From: Nocardioides rubriscoriae
GTDB lineage: Bacteria; Actinomycetota; Actinomycetes; Propionibacteriales; Nocardioidaceae
NCBI RefSeq assembly: GCF_008087085.1
Contig: NZ_VIYJ01000007.1
Location: forward strand, 124,001 to 188,000
DNA length: 64,000 nt
Reading direction: 5' to 3'
Shown here: positions 36,033-48,279 of the stretch, piece after piece
How the letters are laid out: the number at the start of each line of letters is the position of its first letter
How positions within the stretch are numbered: position 1 is the first letter of the stretch
Notes under the pieces: generated by a model
What the model saw: the letters and a program-made list of their open reading frames with translations, nothing else
Told to the model about the DNA's origin: nothing
The model's database searches: none
Made by a program: the position numbers and the translations under genes

Positions 36033-36811
36033 ATGTCCGTGCTCGACGAGATCGTCGCGGGCGTGCGTCTCGACCTGGCCCGCCGCGAGGCCGAGACCCC
36101 GTTGCTCGACCTGCGCGCCGCCCTCGCCGACGCCCCTGCGCCACGCGACCCCATGCCGCACCTGCGTGCCCCCGGCTCGAGCGTGATCGCCGAGGTCAAG
36201 CGGCGCAGCCCGAGCAAGGGGCACCTGGCCGACATCCCCGACCCCGCCTCGCTGGCCGTCGAGTACGCCGCCGGCGGGGCCGCTGCGATCAGCGTGCTCA
36301 CCGAGGAGCGGCGCTTCGGGGGCAGCCTCGACGACCTGCGCGCGGTGCGCGCGGCCGTCGACGTCCCCCTGCTGCGCAAGGACTTCATCGTCGAGAGCTA
36401 CCAGCTGGTCGAGGCCCGCGCCGCGGGCGCCGACCTCGCGCTGCTGATCGTGGCCGCCCTCGACGACGACACCCTGCGCCGGCTCCACGACGAGGCCCGC
36501 GACCTCGGCCTGACCGTGCTGGTCGAGGTGCACGACGAGCCCGAGACCGAGCGGGCGGTCGCGCTGGGGGCCGAACTGGTCGGCGTCAACGCCCGCAACC
36601 TCAAGACCCTCGAGGTCGACCCCGACGCGTTCGGCCGGCTGGCTCCGCTGGTGCCGTCGGACCGGGTGCTGGTCGCCGAGTCCGGCATCAACGACGAGAC
36701 CGACGTCAAGCGCTACGTGACCGAGGGCGCCCGTGCGGTCCTGGTCGGCGAGGCGTTGGTCAAGGACGGGGCGCCGCGCGACGCGGTCGCCCGGATGACA
36801 GGAGTGCTGCA

Positions 36812-36815
<4 letters not shown>
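36033..36815 (+). CDS. trpC: TrpC, indole-3-glycerol-phosphate synthase
   Basis: TrpC closes the indole ring from CdRP. The start chosen is ATG 36033 with AAGAGGA eight bases upstream; the longer frame from 35973 lacks support. The 260-residue monofunctional barrel has [10 protein letters not shown] with catalytic K56, [26 protein letters not shown] and AESGIN. It is not fused to trpF. The stop overlaps the trpB start (GTGA). Confidence 0.95.
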
Positions 36816-38043
<1,228 letters not shown>

Positions 38044-38047
<4 letters not shown>

Positions 38048-38862
38048 CCATGACCGTCGCCACCCCCGTGTCCGTCGCCTTCGACAAGGCCCGCTCCGAG
38101 GGTCGCGCCGCCCTCGTCGGCTACCTCCCGGCCGGCTTCCCCGACCTCGAGGGCAGCATCGACGCCATGCTCGCGATGGTCGAGGCCGGCTGTGACGTCA
38201 TCGAGATCGGGCTGCCCTACAGCGACCCCGTCATGGACGGCCCGACGATCCAGGCAGCGGTCCAGCAGGCGCTCGAGCTCGGGTTCCGCACCACCGACGT
38301 GCTGCGGGCCGTCGAGGCCGTCGCCGCCACCGGCACGCCGACCCTGGTCATGACCAGCTGGAACCCCGTCGAGCGCTACGGCGTCGAGCGGTTCGCGACC
38401 GACCTGGCAGGCGCCGGGGGAGCGGGGCTGATCACCCCCGACATCACCCCCGACTTCGCCCCCGAGTGGATCGCGTCGGCCGATGCCCACGACCTCGACA
38501 AGGTGTTCCTCGTGGCGCCGTCGTCGACCGACGAGCGCATCGCGATGACCACCGCCGCCTGCCGCGGCTTCGTCTACGCCACCGCGGTGATGGGCGTCAC
38601 CGGCACCCGCACCGCCACCAGCGAGCTCGCCGCCCCCCTGGTCGAGCGCACCCGTCGCGCCACCGGGCTGCCGGTCGGCGTCGGCCTCGGCATCAGCAAC
38701 GGAGACCAGGCCGCCGAGGTGGCGTCGTACGCCGACGGGGTGATCGTCGGCTCGGCCTTCGTCCGGGTGCTGCTCGACCACGCCGACGACCGGGAGGCCG
38801 GCCTGCGTGCCCTGCGCGACCTGACCGCCGACCTCGCCGACGGGTGCCGCCGTGGGCGCTAG
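38044..38862 (+). CDS. trpA: TrpA, tryptophan synthase alpha subunit
   Basis: TrpA cleaves indole-3-glycerol phosphate to indole, which is channelled to TrpB. The 272-residue barrel has catalytic E54 (EIGLPYSDP) and D61, [11 protein letters not shown] and [14 protein letters not shown]. The start is GTG 38044 (an ATG follows two codons later). The next gene begins within its last codons. Confidence 0.96.
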
Positions 38863-39430
38863 ACGTCTCCTCGCCGTCGCCCTGGCGTCGGTGGTGCTGC
38901 TGGCCGGGTGCGGGAGCGACGAGCAGAAGCCGTTCTCGGGCCGCGTCCTCGACACCCCCTACACCGTGCCGGCCACGCCGCTGACCGACACCGACGGCCA
39001 GCCCTTCTCCCTGGTCGACGACCTCGACAAGCGCCTGACCCTGGTGTTCTTCGGCTACGTCAACTGCGTCGACATCTGCCCGGCGGTGCTCAACCACCTC
39101 GCCTCGGCGATGACCCGCCTCGACGACGCCGATCGCAAGCAGGTCGACGTCGTGCTGGTCACCAGCGACCCCCGCACCGACACCCCCGCGTCGCTGCGCA
39201 CCTACCTCGACCGGTTCGACACCTCCTTCATCGGTCTCGACGGCGACTTCGACACCATCCGTGCGGTCGGTCTCGACCTCGCCGTCGGCATCGACGACCG
39301 CGACCCCGGCGGACACACCACCCAGGTCCTCGGGGTCGAGCGCGAGACCCACACCGTCCCGGTCTACTGGGACGCAGACACCAGCCCGGCGCAGTTCGCC
39401 GACGACATCCACACCCTTCTCGAGGACTGA
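38852..39430 (+). CDS. SCO1/SenC-type copper chaperone lipoprotein
   Basis: The 192-residue product begins with a lipoprotein signal ending at C20 (LLAGC). It has a thioredoxin-like SCO domain with copper ligands C72 and C76 (CVDIC) and H155 (GGHTTQV). SCO proteins deliver copper to the CuA site of cytochrome c oxidase or act as membrane thiol reductants. The gene overlaps trpA by 11 bases and precedes lgt, which modifies lipoproteins like this one; the link is suggestive only. Confidence 0.9.
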   Translation: MGARRLLAVALASVVLLAGCGSDEQKPFSGRVLDTPYTVPATPLTDTDGQPFSLVDDLDKRLTLVFFGYVNCVDICPAVLNHLASAMTRLDDADRKQVDVVLVTSDPRTDTPASLRTYLDRFDTSFIGLDGDFDTIRAVGLDLAVGIDDRDPGGHTTQVLGVERETHTVPVYWDADTSPAQFADDIHTLLED

Positions 39431-39431
39431 C

Positions 39432-40460
39432 GTGAGCCTGAGCCCCCTGAGCATCCCCAGCCCGTCCCAGGGGGTCTGGGACCTCGGGCCCTTGCCGATC
39501 CGGGGCTACGCGCTGTGCATCATCGCCGGCATCGTCTTCGCGATCTGGTTCGGCGAACGCCGCTGGGTCGCGCGTGGCGGGCGACCGGGCGAGGTCCAGG
39601 ACCTCGCGGTCTGGGCGATCCCCTTCGGCGTCGTCGGCGCCCGGCTCTACCACGTGGCCACCGACTGGGAGAAGTACTTCGGCGAGGGCGGCAACCCCTG
39701 GCAGGCCCTGTACATCTGGAAGGGCGGCCTCGGCATCTGGGGCGCCGTCGCCCTCGGTGCCTTCGGGGTCTGGCTCTGGACCCGACGCAAGGGCATCCGC
39801 ATCGCCCCCATGCTCGATGCCCTCGCCCCCGGCGTGATCGTCGCCCAGGCGATGGGGCGGTGGGGCAACTGGTTCAACCAGGAGCTCTACGGCAAGCCCA
39901 CGACCCTGCCGTGGGGTCTCGAGATCGACCGCGACAACTGGCCCCAGAACTGCGACTACCCCCGGGGCAGCGGCACCTGCCTGCAGGGCTACCCCGACTC
40001 CACGCTCTTCCACCCGACGTTCCTCTACGAAGCGATCTGGAACCTCGGCGTCTTCGGGCTGCTGCTGTGGGCCGAGCGCCGCTTCAAGCTCGGCTTCGGT
40101 CGGGTCATGGCGCTCTACGTCATGGGCTACACCCTGGGCCGCGGCTGGATCGAGTACCTCCGCATCGACGACGTCCAGCTCGAGAACGTCCTGGGGCTGC
40201 GCTTCAACGTGTGGACCTCGATCGTGCTGTTCGTCGCGGCCGCGGCGTACTTCGTGGTCAGCTCGCGCCGCCACCCGGGTCGTGAGGAGTCGGTCTACCG
40301 CGAGGGCTTCGGCCCGGACGCCGACGCTGCCGCTGCGGCCGACACCGATGCCGACGGCCGGTCCGACGCCGGGGCCGACGGCGGTTCCGACGCCGAGGCC
40401 GACGCCGAGGTGGACGCCGAGGTGGACGCCGGGCCGACGGGCGTCGACCCCCCGCGCTGA
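39432..40460 (+). CDS. lgt: Lgt, prolipoprotein diacylglyceryl transferase
   Basis: Lgt transfers diacylglycerol from phosphatidylglycerol to the lipobox cysteine of prolipoproteins. The start chosen is GTG 39432, one base after the preceding stop. The 342-residue protein has seven membrane segments and the Lgt signature AMGRWGNWFNQELYG. The last roughly 45 residues are a low-complexity Asp/Ala-rich acidic tail (ADTDADGRSDAGADG) beyond the enzyme core. trpA-SCO1-lgt is a common actinobacterial neighbourhood. Confidence 0.93.
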   Translation: MSLSPLSIPSPSQGVWDLGPLPIRGYALCIIAGIVFAIWFGERRWVARGGRPGEVQDLAVWAIPFGVVGARLYHVATDWEKYFGEGGNPWQALYIWKGGLGIWGAVALGAFGVWLWTRRKGIRIAPMLDALAPGVIVAQAMGRWGNWFNQELYGKPTTLPWGLEIDRDNWPQNCDYPRGSGTCLQGYPDSTLFHPTFLYEAIWNLGVFGLLLWAERRFKLGFGRVMALYVMGYTLGRGWIEYLRIDDVQLENVLGLRFNVWTSIVLFVAAAAYFVVSSRRHPGREESVYREGFGPDADAAAAADTDADGRSDAGADGGSDAEADAEVDAEVDAGPTGVDPPR

Positions 40461-40534
40461 CGGGTCGCGTCGGGGCCGGCGTCCACGACGTGTCCACGGG
40501 ACGTTCCTCACCCCAAGGGCGCGAAACATCCTGG

Positions 40535-40540
40535 TAATCT
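40535..40540 (+). promoter_or_regulatory. Candidate -10 box for gltB
   Basis: TAATCT preceded by TGG (extended -10 style) is located 85 bases before the gltB GTG, in a 165-base gap after lgt. The leader shows no structure I can identify as a riboswitch. Confidence 0.45.
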
Positions 40541-40625
40541 CAGCATCTCCGCCGCGTGGGCCGACGTCGTCCCTGCGACACCACCACGACAGCAGTTTTC
40601 CGCTGTCCACCGACGGGAGAACCCA

Positions 40626-43600
40626 GTGCCCTACCCGCACGCGTTCCCACCGCCCCAGGGGCTCTACGACCCGGCGGCCGAGCACGACGCCTGCGGTGTC
40701 GCGTTCGTCGCCACCCTCACCGGGGTGGCCAGCCACGACATCGTGCAGAAGGCCCTGACAGCGCTGCGCAACCTCGACCACCGCGGCGCCGCCGGCGCCG
40801 AGGCCAACTCCGGCGACGGTGCGGGCATCCTGCTGCAGGTCCCCGACGCGTTCCTGCGCGCCGTGACCGCCGACGCCGGCTTCGAGCTGCCCGCCCCCGC
40901 GTCGTACGCCGTCGGCACGGCGTTCCTGCCCGGTGACGACGACGACGTGGCCAAGACCCGGTCGCGCATCGAGGAGATCGCCGTCGAGGAGGGCCTCACC
41001 GTCCTGGGCTGGCGCGAGGTGCCCGTCGACCCGTCGACCCTCGGCAGCACCGCGCGTGCGGTCATGCCGACCTTCGTGCAGCTGTTCGTGGCCGCCTCCG
41101 GCCAGCGGCTGACCGGCATGGCCCTCGAGCGCCTGGCGTTCTGCCTGCGCAAGCGCGCCGAGCGCGAGACCGACGTCTACTTCCCGTCGCTGTCCTCGCG
41201 CACCCTGGCCTACAAGGGCATGCTCACCACCGACCAGCTCGACCAGGTCTTCCCCGACCTGCGCGACGAGCGGATGGCCTCGGCGCTGGCCGTGGTGCAC
41301 TCCCGCTTCTCCACCAACACCTTCCCGAGCTGGCCGCTGTCCCACCCGTTCCGGTTCATCGCCCACAACGGCGAGATCAACACCGTCATGGGCAACCGCA
41401 ACTGGATGCGGGCGCGCGAGGCGCTGCTCGCCTCCGACGTGATCCCCGGCGACCTCGACCGGCTGTTCCCGATCTGCACCCCCGGTGCGTCCGACTCCGC
41501 GTCCTTCGACGAGGTGCTCGAGCTGCTCCACATGGGTGGCCGCTCGCTGCCGCACTCGGTGCTGATGATGATCCCGGAGGCCTGGGAGAACCACACCGAG
41601 ATGGACGCCAAGCGGCGCGAGTTCTACTCGTTCCACTCCGCGCTCATGGAGCCCTGGGACGGTCCGGCCTGCGTGGTGTTCACCGACGGCTCCCAGATCG
41701 GCGCGGTCCTCGACCGCAACGGCCTGCGGCCCTCGCGCTACTGGGTCACCGACGACGGGCTCGTGGTGCTGGCCTCCGAGGTCGGCGTGCTCGACCTCGA
41801 CCCGGCCACGATCGTGCGCAAGGGCCGGCTGCAGCCGGGCCGGATGTTCCTCGTCGACACCGACGATCACCGCATCATCGAGGACGAGGAGGTCAAGGCC
41901 GAGCTCGCCGCCGAGCACCCCTACGGCGAGTGGCTGCACGCAGGCCTCATCCACCTCGACGACATCCCCGAGCGCGAGCACATCGTGCACACCCACGCCT
42001 CGGTCACCCGGCGCCAGCAGATCTTCGGCTACACCGAGGAGGAGCTGCGGGTCCTGCTGACCCCCATGGCCAGTACCGGTGGTGAGGCCCTGGGGTCGAT
42101 GGGCACCGACACCCCCATCGCGGCGCTCAGCGACAAGCCGCGCCTGCTGTTCGACTACTTCACCCAGCTGTTCGCGCAGGTCACCAACCCGCCGCTCGAC
42201 GCGATCCGCGAGGAGCTCGTCACCTCGCTCAACGGCACCATCGGGCCCGAGTCCAACCTGCTCGAGCCGACCCCGGCCTCGTGCCGCCAGGTCGTGCTGC
42301 CGTTCCCGGTCATCTCCAACGACGACCTGGCCAAGATCCGCCACATCAACCGTGACGGCGACATGCCGGGCTTCATCACGCACGTGGCCCGCGGCCTCTA
42401 CGAGGTCGCCGGCGGTGGCGCCGCCATGGCGGCGCGCCTGGAGGAGATCTGCGCCGAGGTCAGCCAGGCCATCGCCGACGGGGCGCGCATCATCGTGCTC
42501 TCCGACCGGCACGCCGACGCCGACCTCGCGCCGATCCCGTCGCTGCTGCTCACCGGCGCCGTCCACCACCACCTGGTCCGCGAGAAGACCCGCACCCAGG
42601 TCGGCCTGCTCGTCGAGGCCGGAGACGTCCGCGAGGTGCACCACGTCGCCCTGCTGGTCGGCTACGGCGCCGCGGCCGTCAACCCCTACCTGGCGATGGA
42701 GTCCGTCGAGGACCTCGCCCGCGAGGGCTACTACGTCAAGGTCGAGCCCGAGAAGGCCGTGGCCAACCTGATCAAGGGCCTCGGCAAGGGCGTGCTGAAG
42801 GTGATGTCCAAGATGGGCGTCTCCACCGTGGCGTCCTACACCGGCGCGCAGATCTTCGAGGCCATCGGGCTGTCGCAGGAGGTCATCGACCCCTACTTCA
42901 CCGGCACCACCTCCAAGCTCGGCGGCATCGGTCTCGACACGATCGCCGAGGAGGTCGCCCGGCGCCACGCCACGGCGTACCCCCGCGGCGGCGTGCTGCC
43001 CACCCACCGTGAGCTCGAGATCGGCGGCGAGTACCAGTGGCGCCGCGACGGCGAGCCCCACCTGTTCAACCCCGAGACGGTCTTCCGCCTGCAGCACTCG
43101 ACGCGCACCCAGCGCTACGACGTCTTCAAGCAGTACACCCAGGCCGTCGACGAGCAGGCGACACAGCTGATGACCCTGCGCGGGCTGTTCCGCTTCAAGG
43201 GCGCCCACGTGACCGGTCGCGACCCGGTCCCGATCGAGGAGGTCGAGCCGGTCTCCGAGATCGTCAAGCGTTTCTCGACCGGGGCGATGTCGTACGGCTC
43301 GATCTCGCAGGAGGCCCACGAGACCCTGGCGATCGCGATGAACCGGCTCGGCGCCAAGTCCAACACCGGCGAGGGCGGCGAGGACGCGGAGCGGCTCTAC
43401 GACCCCGAGCGCCGCAGCTCGATCAAGCAGGTCGCGTCCGGCCGGTTCGGGGTGACGTCGGAGTACCTCACCAACGCCGACGACATCCAGATCAAGATGG
43501 CCCAGGGCGCCAAGCCCGGTGAGGGTGGCCAGCTGCCGGGCAACAAGGTCTATCCGTGGGTGGCCAAGACCCGCTACTCCACGCCCGGCGTCGGGCTGAT

Positions 43601-45185
43601 CAGCCCGCCGCCCCACCACGACATCTACTCCATCGAGGACCTCGCCCAGCTCATCCACGACCTCAAGAACGCCAACCCGCAGGCGCGGGTGCACGTCAAG
43701 CTGGTCAGCGAGATGGGCGTCGGCACGGTCGCGACCGGGGTGTCGAAGGCGCACGCCGACGTGGTGCTCATCTCCGGGCACGACGGCGGCACGGGCGCGT
43801 CGCCGCTGACGTCGCTCAAGCACGCCGGCGGCCCCTGGGAGCTCGGTCTGGCCGAGACCCAGCAGACGTTGCTGCTCAACGGCCTGCGCGACCGGATCGT
43901 GGTCCAGGCCGACGGACAGCTCAAGACCGGGCGCGACGTCGTGATCGCCGCGCTGCTCGGCGCCGAGGAGTACGGCTTCGCCACCGCGCCCCTGGTCGTC
44001 TCGGGCTGCATCATGATGCGGGTCTGCCACCTCGACACCTGCCCCGTCGGCGTCGCGACCCAGAACCCCGTGCTGCGCGAGCGCTTCTCGGGCAAGGCCG
44101 AGTACGTCGTCACCTTCTTCGAGTACATCGCCCAGGAGGTCCGCGAGCTGCTCGCCGAGCTCGGGTTCCGCAGCCTCGAGGAGGCGATCGGCGAGGTCTC
44201 GGCGCTCGACGTGGCCGACGCGGTCAACCACTGGAAGGCCGCCGGTCTCGACCTGAGCCCGATCCTGCACGAGGTCGACACCAGCCACTTCCCCGACCAG
44301 GCCCGACGCTGCACCGGCAGCCAGGACCACGGTCTGGAGCGGTCGCTCGACGTGACCGAGCTGGTCCCGTTGGCCGAGCCGGCCCTCGAGCGCGGCGAGC
44401 CCGTGCGCGCCCAGGTCGCCGTCCGCAACGTCAACCGCACCGTCGGCACGATCCTGGGCCACGAGGTCACCAAGCGCTACGGCGGCGAGGGCCTGCCCGA
44501 GGGCACCATCGACCTCACCTTCACCGGCTCCGCGGGCCAGTCCTTCGGCGCCTTCCTGCCGCGAGGCATCACCCTGCGCCTCGAGGGCGACGCCAACGAC
44601 TACGTCGGCAAGGGCCTGTCGGGCGGCCGGATCGTGGTGCGCCCCGACCGGGCGGCCACCTTCCACAGCCACGAGCAGATCATCGCCGGCAACACGATCG
44701 CCTACGGCGCGACCTCCGGCAAGATCTTCCTGCGCGGCGGGGTGGGGGAGCGGTTCGCCGTCCGCAACTCCGGCGCCTGGCTGGTGACCGAGGGCGTCGG
44801 TGACCACGGCTGCGAGTACATGACCGGTGGCCGGGTGGCCGTCCTGGGCAAGACCGGACGCAACTTCGCAGCCGGCATGTCCGGCGGCATCGCCTGGGTG
44901 CTCGACCTCAAGCACTTCCGGGTCAACACCGAGCTCGTCGAGCTCGGTCCGGTCCTCGGTGAGGCCGCCCGCGAGCTCGAGTCGCTGGTGCGCGAGCACC
45001 ACGAGGAGACCGGCTCGCTGGTCGCCGAGGAGCTCCTGGCCGACTGGGAGACCGCCCTGACCCGGTTCACCGAGGTGATGCCGCGCGACTACCGGGTCGT
45101 GCTCGAGGCCAAGGCCAAGGCCGAGGCCGACGGTCTCGACGAAGACGAGATCGCCCACGCGATGATGGAGGCGCTGCATGGCTGA
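40626..45185 (+). CDS. gltB: GltB, glutamate synthase large subunit
   Basis: GltB makes two glutamates from glutamine and 2-oxoglutarate. The 1519-residue product has a class II glutaminase domain whose nucleophile is C23 (HDACGVAF). The 22 residues before it are the propeptide normally removed. A central domain and the FMN/Fe-S synthase domain follow ([36 protein letters not shown]), then the C-terminal beta-helix domain ([29 protein letters not shown]). GTG 40626 has GGGAG upstream. It overlaps gltD by eight bases. Confidence 0.97.
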   Translation: MPYPHAFPPPQGLYDPAAEHDACGVAFVATLTGVASHDIVQKALTALRNLDHRGAAGAEANSGDGAGILLQVPDAFLRAVTADAGFELPAPASYAVGTAFLPGDDDDVAKTRSRIEEIAVEEGLTVLGWREVPVDPSTLGSTARAVMPTFVQLFVAASGQRLTGMALERLAFCLRKRAERETDVYFPSLSSRTLAYKGMLTTDQLDQVFPDLRDERMASALAVVHSRFSTNTFPSWPLSHPFRFIAHNGEINTVMGNRNWMRAREALLASDVIPGDLDRLFPICTPGASDSASFDEVLELLHMGGRSLPHSVLMMIPEAWENHTEMDAKRREFYSFHSALMEPWDGPACVVFTDGSQIGAVLDRNGLRPSRYWVTDDGLVVLASEVGVLDLDPATIVRKGRLQPGRMFLVDTDDHRIIEDEEVKAELAAEHPYGEWLHAGLIHLDDIPEREHIVHTHASVTRRQQIFGYTEEELRVLLTPMASTGGEALGSMGTDTPIAALSDKPRLLFDYFTQLFAQVTNPPLDAIREELVTSLNGTIGPESNLLEPTPASCRQVVLPFPVISNDDLAKIRHINRDGDMPGFITHVARGLYEVAGGGAAMAARLEEICAEVSQAIADGARIIVLSDRHADADLAPIPSLLLTGAVHHHLVREKTRTQVGLLVEAGDVREVHHVALLVGYGAAAVNPYLAMESVEDLAREGYYVKVEPEKAVANLIKGLGKGVLKVMSKMGVSTVASYTGAQIFEAIGLSQEVIDPYFTGTTSKLGGIGLDTIAEEVARRHATAYPRGGVLPTHRELEIGGEYQWRRDGEPHLFNPETVFRLQHSTRTQRYDVFKQYTQAVDEQATQLMTLRGLFRFKGAHVTGRDPVPIEEVEPVSEIVKRFSTGAMSYGSISQEAHETLAIAMNRLGAKSNTGEGGEDAERLYDPERRSSIKQVASGRFGVTSEYLTNADDIQIKMAQGAKPGEGGQLPGNKVYPWVAKTRYSTPGVGLISPPPHHDIYSIEDLAQLIHDLKNANPQARVHVKLVSEMGVGTVATGVSKAHADVVLISGHDGGTGASPLTSLKHAGGPWELGLAETQQTLLLNGLRDRIVVQADGQLKTGRDVVIAALLGAEEYGFATAPLVVSGCIMMRVCHLDTCPVGVATQNPVLRERFSGKAEYVVTFFEYIAQEVRELLAELGFRSLEEAIGEVSALDVADAVNHWKAAGLDLSPILHEVDTSHFPDQARRCTGSQDHGLERSLDVTELVPLAEPALERGEPVRAQVAVRNVNRTVGTILGHEVTKRYGGEGLPEGTIDLTFTGSAGQSFGAFLPRGITLRLEGDANDYVGKGLSGGRIVVRPDRAATFHSHEQIIAGNTIAYGATSGKIFLRGGVGERFAVRNSGAWLVTEGVGDHGCEYMTGGRVAVLGKTGRNFAAGMSGGIAWVLDLKHFRVNTELVELGPVLGEAARELESLVREHHEETGSLVAEELLADWETALTRFTEVMPRDYRVVLEAKAKAEADGLDEDEIAHAMMEALHG

Positions 45186-46665
45186 CCCGAAGGGCTTTCT
45201 GAAGGAAGGCCGCAAGGTGGCCGAGCGCCGCCCCGTGGAGGAGCGCATCCACGACTGGAACGAGGTCTACCCGGGCTCGGCCGGTCGGGCGCTGCTGCCG
45301 ATCATCACCCAGCAAGCCGGGCGCTGCATGGACTGCGGCATCCCGTTCTGCCACCAGGGCTGCCCGCTGGGCAACATCATCCCCGAGTGGAACGACCTGG
45401 TCTGGCGCGGTGACTGGGAGGGCGCGATCGAGCGCCTCCACGCCACCAACAACTTCCCGGAGTTCACCGGGCGGCTGTGCCCCGCGCCGTGCGAGACCGC
45501 CTGCGTCCTGGGCATCAACCAGGACCCGGTGACGATCAAGAACGTCGAGGTCTCGATCATCGACAAGGCCTGGGAGTCCGGCCTCGTGCGCCCGCAGGCG
45601 CCCGAGTGGCTCTCGGGCCGCACGGTCGCCGTCGTCGGCTCGGGCCCGGCGGGCCTGGCCGCCGCCCAGCAGCTGACCCGGGCCGGGCACACCGTCGCGG
45701 TCTACGAGCGCGCCGACAAGGTCGGCGGGCTGCTGCGCTACGGCATCCCCGAGTTCAAGATGGAGAAGCAGCACCTCGACCGGCGCCTGGCGCAGATGAA
45801 GCGCGAGGGCACCGTCTTCCGCACCGGTGTCGAGGTGGGCTCCGCCGAGTCCGGCCTGTCCGGCGAGCAGCTGCGCGAGCGCTACGACGCCGTGGTCCTG
45901 GCCATGGGCGCCACCGAGGCCCGTGACCTGCAGATCGCCGGGCGCGAGCTCGGCGGCATCCACCAGGCCATGGAGTTCCTGCCCCAGGCCAACCGGGCCG
46001 CCCTCGGCGAGCCGCCGACGCTCGACGGCTCCGAGCAGATCCTGGCGACCGGCAAGCACGTGGTGATCATCGGTGGCGGCGACACCGGGGCCGACTGCCT
46101 CGGCACCTCCACCCGCCACGGCGCCGCCTCGATCACGCAGCTCGAGATCATGCCGGAGCCGCCGACCTCGCGCCCTGCCGGACAGCCGTGGCCGACGTAC
46201 CCGATGACGTTCCGGGTCTCCTCGGCCCACGAGGAGGCCGGCGAGCGGGTCTACGCGGTGTCGACCAAGGAGTTCCTCGGCGACGAGCACGGCAACGTCC
46301 GGGCCCTGCGCCTGGTCGACGTGGTCTTCGAGGGCGGCAGGCTCGCCGAGGTCGAGGGCACCGAGCGCGAGATCCCGGCCGAGCTGGTGCTCTTCGCGAT
46401 GGGCTTCGTGGGCCCGGAGCGGACCGGCCTGATCGAGCAGCTGGGCGTCGACCTCGACGAGCGCGGCAACGTCGCGCGCGACAAGGGCTACCAGACCTCC
46501 GTGCCCGGCGTCTTCTCCGCCGGCGACGTCGGTCGCGGTCAGTCGCTGATCGTCTGGGCGATCGCCGAGGGGCGCGCCGCGGCCGCGGCGGTCGACCAGT
46601 ACCTCACCGGCTCGACCACGCTGCCCAGCCCCATCCCGCCGACCGCCCGCCCCCTCGTCGTCTGA
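45178..46665 (+). CDS. gltD: GltD, glutamate synthase small subunit
   Basis: GltD passes electrons from NADPH through FAD and Fe-S clusters to GltB. The 495-residue protein has cysteine motifs for Fe-S clusters ([17 protein letters not shown] and [12 protein letters not shown]), an FAD-binding [10 protein letters not shown] loop, and an NADPH-binding GGGDTGADC loop. It forms an operon with gltB and is followed by two tandem hairpins. Confidence 0.96.
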   Translation: MADPKGFLKEGRKVAERRPVEERIHDWNEVYPGSAGRALLPIITQQAGRCMDCGIPFCHQGCPLGNIIPEWNDLVWRGDWEGAIERLHATNNFPEFTGRLCPAPCETACVLGINQDPVTIKNVEVSIIDKAWESGLVRPQAPEWLSGRTVAVVGSGPAGLAAAQQLTRAGHTVAVYERADKVGGLLRYGIPEFKMEKQHLDRRLAQMKREGTVFRTGVEVGSAESGLSGEQLRERYDAVVLAMGATEARDLQIAGRELGGIHQAMEFLPQANRAALGEPPTLDGSEQILATGKHVVIIGGGDTGADCLGTSTRHGAASITQLEIMPEPPTSRPAGQPWPTYPMTFRVSSAHEEAGERVYAVSTKEFLGDEHGNVRALRLVDVVFEGGRLAEVEGTEREIPAELVLFAMGFVGPERTGLIEQLGVDLDERGNVARDKGYQTSVPGVFSAGDVGRGQSLIVWAIAEGRAAAAAVDQYLTGSTTLPSPIPPTARPLVV

Positions 46666-46703
46666 CCCGTCGACCCGTCGCGTCCACGCGACGGGTCGAC
46701 GGG
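46666..46703. terminator. Hairpin 1 after gltD (18-base perfect arms)
   Basis: Arms at 46666-46683 and 46686-46703 are perfect reverse complements around a CC loop, beginning one base after the gltD stop. The core CGACCCGTCGCGT is shared with the second hairpin. There is no T-run, so termination is inferred from stem strength. Confidence 0.7.
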
Positions 46704-46710
46704 CCCTCTG

Positions 46711-46742
46711 GCCGACCCGTCGCGTCTACGCGACGGGTCGGC
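46711..46742. terminator. Hairpin 2 after gltD (15-base perfect arms)
   Basis: Arms GCCGACCCGTCGCGT (46711-46725) and 46728-46742 are perfectly complementary around a CT loop. Its 28-base core is nearly identical to that of hairpin 1, seven bases away. Confidence 0.7.
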
Positions 46743-46788
46743 GTGCTGAGGGCTCGGCGGACGGGGTTTGAACGATCCAAGTTCGCGC

Positions 46789-46794
46789 TAGGGT
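46789..46794 (+). promoter_or_regulatory. -10 box, leaderless start of pyk
   Basis: TAGGGT lies six bases before the pyk GTG. A TTGAAC at 46768-46773 may be the -35, with 15 bases of spacing. There is no ribosome site. Confidence 0.6.
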
Positions 46795-46800
46795 GGTGGG

Positions 46801-48264
46801 GTGCGAAGAGCAAAGATCGTGTGCACCCTGGGTCCGGCCACCAGCTCGGAGCGTCGCATCCGCGAGCTGGTCTACGCGGGGATGGACGTGGCCCGGCTCA
46901 ACATGAGCCACGGCAGCCACGCCGTGCACGCCGAGACCTACCGGCTGGTGCGCGAGGCGGCCGACGCGTCGGGCCACGGGGTCGGCATCTTCGCCGACCT
47001 GCAGGGTCCCAAGATCCGTCTGGCGACCTTCGCCGAGGGCCACGCGATCCTCAACCGTGGCCAGCGCTGGACCATCACGACGCGCGACGTGCCCGGCGAC
47101 GGTGTCGTCGCCGGCACGACGTACGCCGGCCTGCCCGGTGACGTGAGGCCGGGCGACCCGATCCTGATCGACGACGGCAAGGTGCGCCTGCGCGTGGTGT
47201 CGGCCACCGACACCGACGTCGAGACCGAGGTGCTGGTCGGTGGCCCGGTGAGCAACCACAAGGGCATCAACCTGCCCGGGGTCGCGGTGTCGGTGCCGGC
47301 GCTGTCCGAGAAGGACGTCGCCGACCTCCGGTTCGCGCTGGGCCTGGGTGTCGACTTCATCGCGCTGAGCTTCGTGCGCGACGCCAAGGACGTCGAGGAC
47401 GTCCGCGCCATCATGCGCGAGGAGGGCCAGATGCTGCCCGTCATCGCCAAGATCGAGAAGCCGCAGGCCATCGACAACCTCGACGAGGTCATCGAGGCCT
47501 TCGACGGCTTCATGGTCGCGCGCGGCGACCTCGCGGTGGAGTGCCCGCTCGAGGACGTGCCGTTCCTGCAGAAGGAGATCGTGCGCAAGGCGCGGCTCAA
47601 CGCCAAGCCGGTCATCGTCGCGACGCAGATGCTGGAGTCGATGATCACCAGTGCCTCGCCGACCCGCGCCGAGGCCAGCGACGTCGCCAACGCCGTCCTC
47701 GACGGGGCCGACGCCGTCATGCTCTCCGGCGAGACCAGCGTCGGCGACCACCCGATCCACACCGTCGAGACGATGGCGCGCATCATCTCCTCCACCGAGG
47801 AGCACGCGCTCAACGGCCCCGCCTCGGGTCGCTTCACCTCCATCGAGTGGGACCCCCACACCGGTGGCGGCGTGATCGCCAAGGCGGCCGAGGAGGTCGC
47901 GGCCCGCGTCGGCGCCAAGTACGTCGTCGCGTTCACCCAGAGCGGCGACTCCGCGCGCCGTCTCGCGCGGCTGCGCAGCGCCATCCCGGTCCTGGCCTTC
48001 ACCCCCGAGAACCGCGTGCGCTCGCAGCTGTCGTTGAGCTGGGGGGTCGAGACCTTCCGGACCAACGCGGTCGACCACACCGACGAGATGGTCCGCCAGG
48101 TCGACGAGCAGCTGCTCGCGATCGGTCGCGTCCAGGAGGGGGACCTCGTCGTCATCGTGGCCGGCAGCCCGCCCGGCATCCCCGGCTCGACCAACGCGCT
48201 GCGCATCCACCGGATGGGCGACGCGATCAACGAGGTCGCGCCCGCCTACCGTCGCGATCGCTGA
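46801..48264 (+). CDS. pyk: Pyk, pyruvate kinase
   Basis: Pyruvate kinase makes pyruvate and ATP from phosphoenolpyruvate and ADP. The 487-residue product starts RRAKIVCTLGPATSSERRI (after the initiator) and includes RLNMSHGSH, VIAKIEKPQAIDNLDE, the metal/substrate region DGFMVARGDLAVE, and ATQMLESMI. A C-terminal regulatory domain follows. Its transcript appears leaderless. It converges with a lipoprotein gene 15 bases beyond its stop. Confidence 0.96.
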   Translation: MRRAKIVCTLGPATSSERRIRELVYAGMDVARLNMSHGSHAVHAETYRLVREAADASGHGVGIFADLQGPKIRLATFAEGHAILNRGQRWTITTRDVPGDGVVAGTTYAGLPGDVRPGDPILIDDGKVRLRVVSATDTDVETEVLVGGPVSNHKGINLPGVAVSVPALSEKDVADLRFALGLGVDFIALSFVRDAKDVEDVRAIMREEGQMLPVIAKIEKPQAIDNLDEVIEAFDGFMVARGDLAVECPLEDVPFLQKEIVRKARLNAKPVIVATQMLESMITSASPTRAEASDVANAVLDGADAVMLSGETSVGDHPIHTVETMARIISSTEEHALNGPASGRFTSIEWDPHTGGGVIAKAAEEVAARVGAKYVVAFTQSGDSARRLARLRSAIPVLAFTPENRVRSQLSLSWGVETFRTNAVDHTDEMVRQVDEQLLAIGRVQEGDLVVIVAGSPPGIPGSTNALRIHRMGDAINEVAPAYRRDR

Positions 48265-48279
48265 CCGCCGTCGGGGCGC

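Noticed and set aside
40461..40625. Possible riboswitch in the gltB leader
   Set aside because: I found no conserved glutamine, glycine or other known aptamer motif and no terminator/antiterminator pair; only a -10-like box and a ribosome site are evident.
39228..45248. A 2006-codon open frame on the minus strand opposite gltB
   Set aside because: It is a by-product of very high GC content (few stops in the frame complementary to a GC3-rich gene). Its translation is low-complexity with no domain, and gltB on the other strand is unambiguous.
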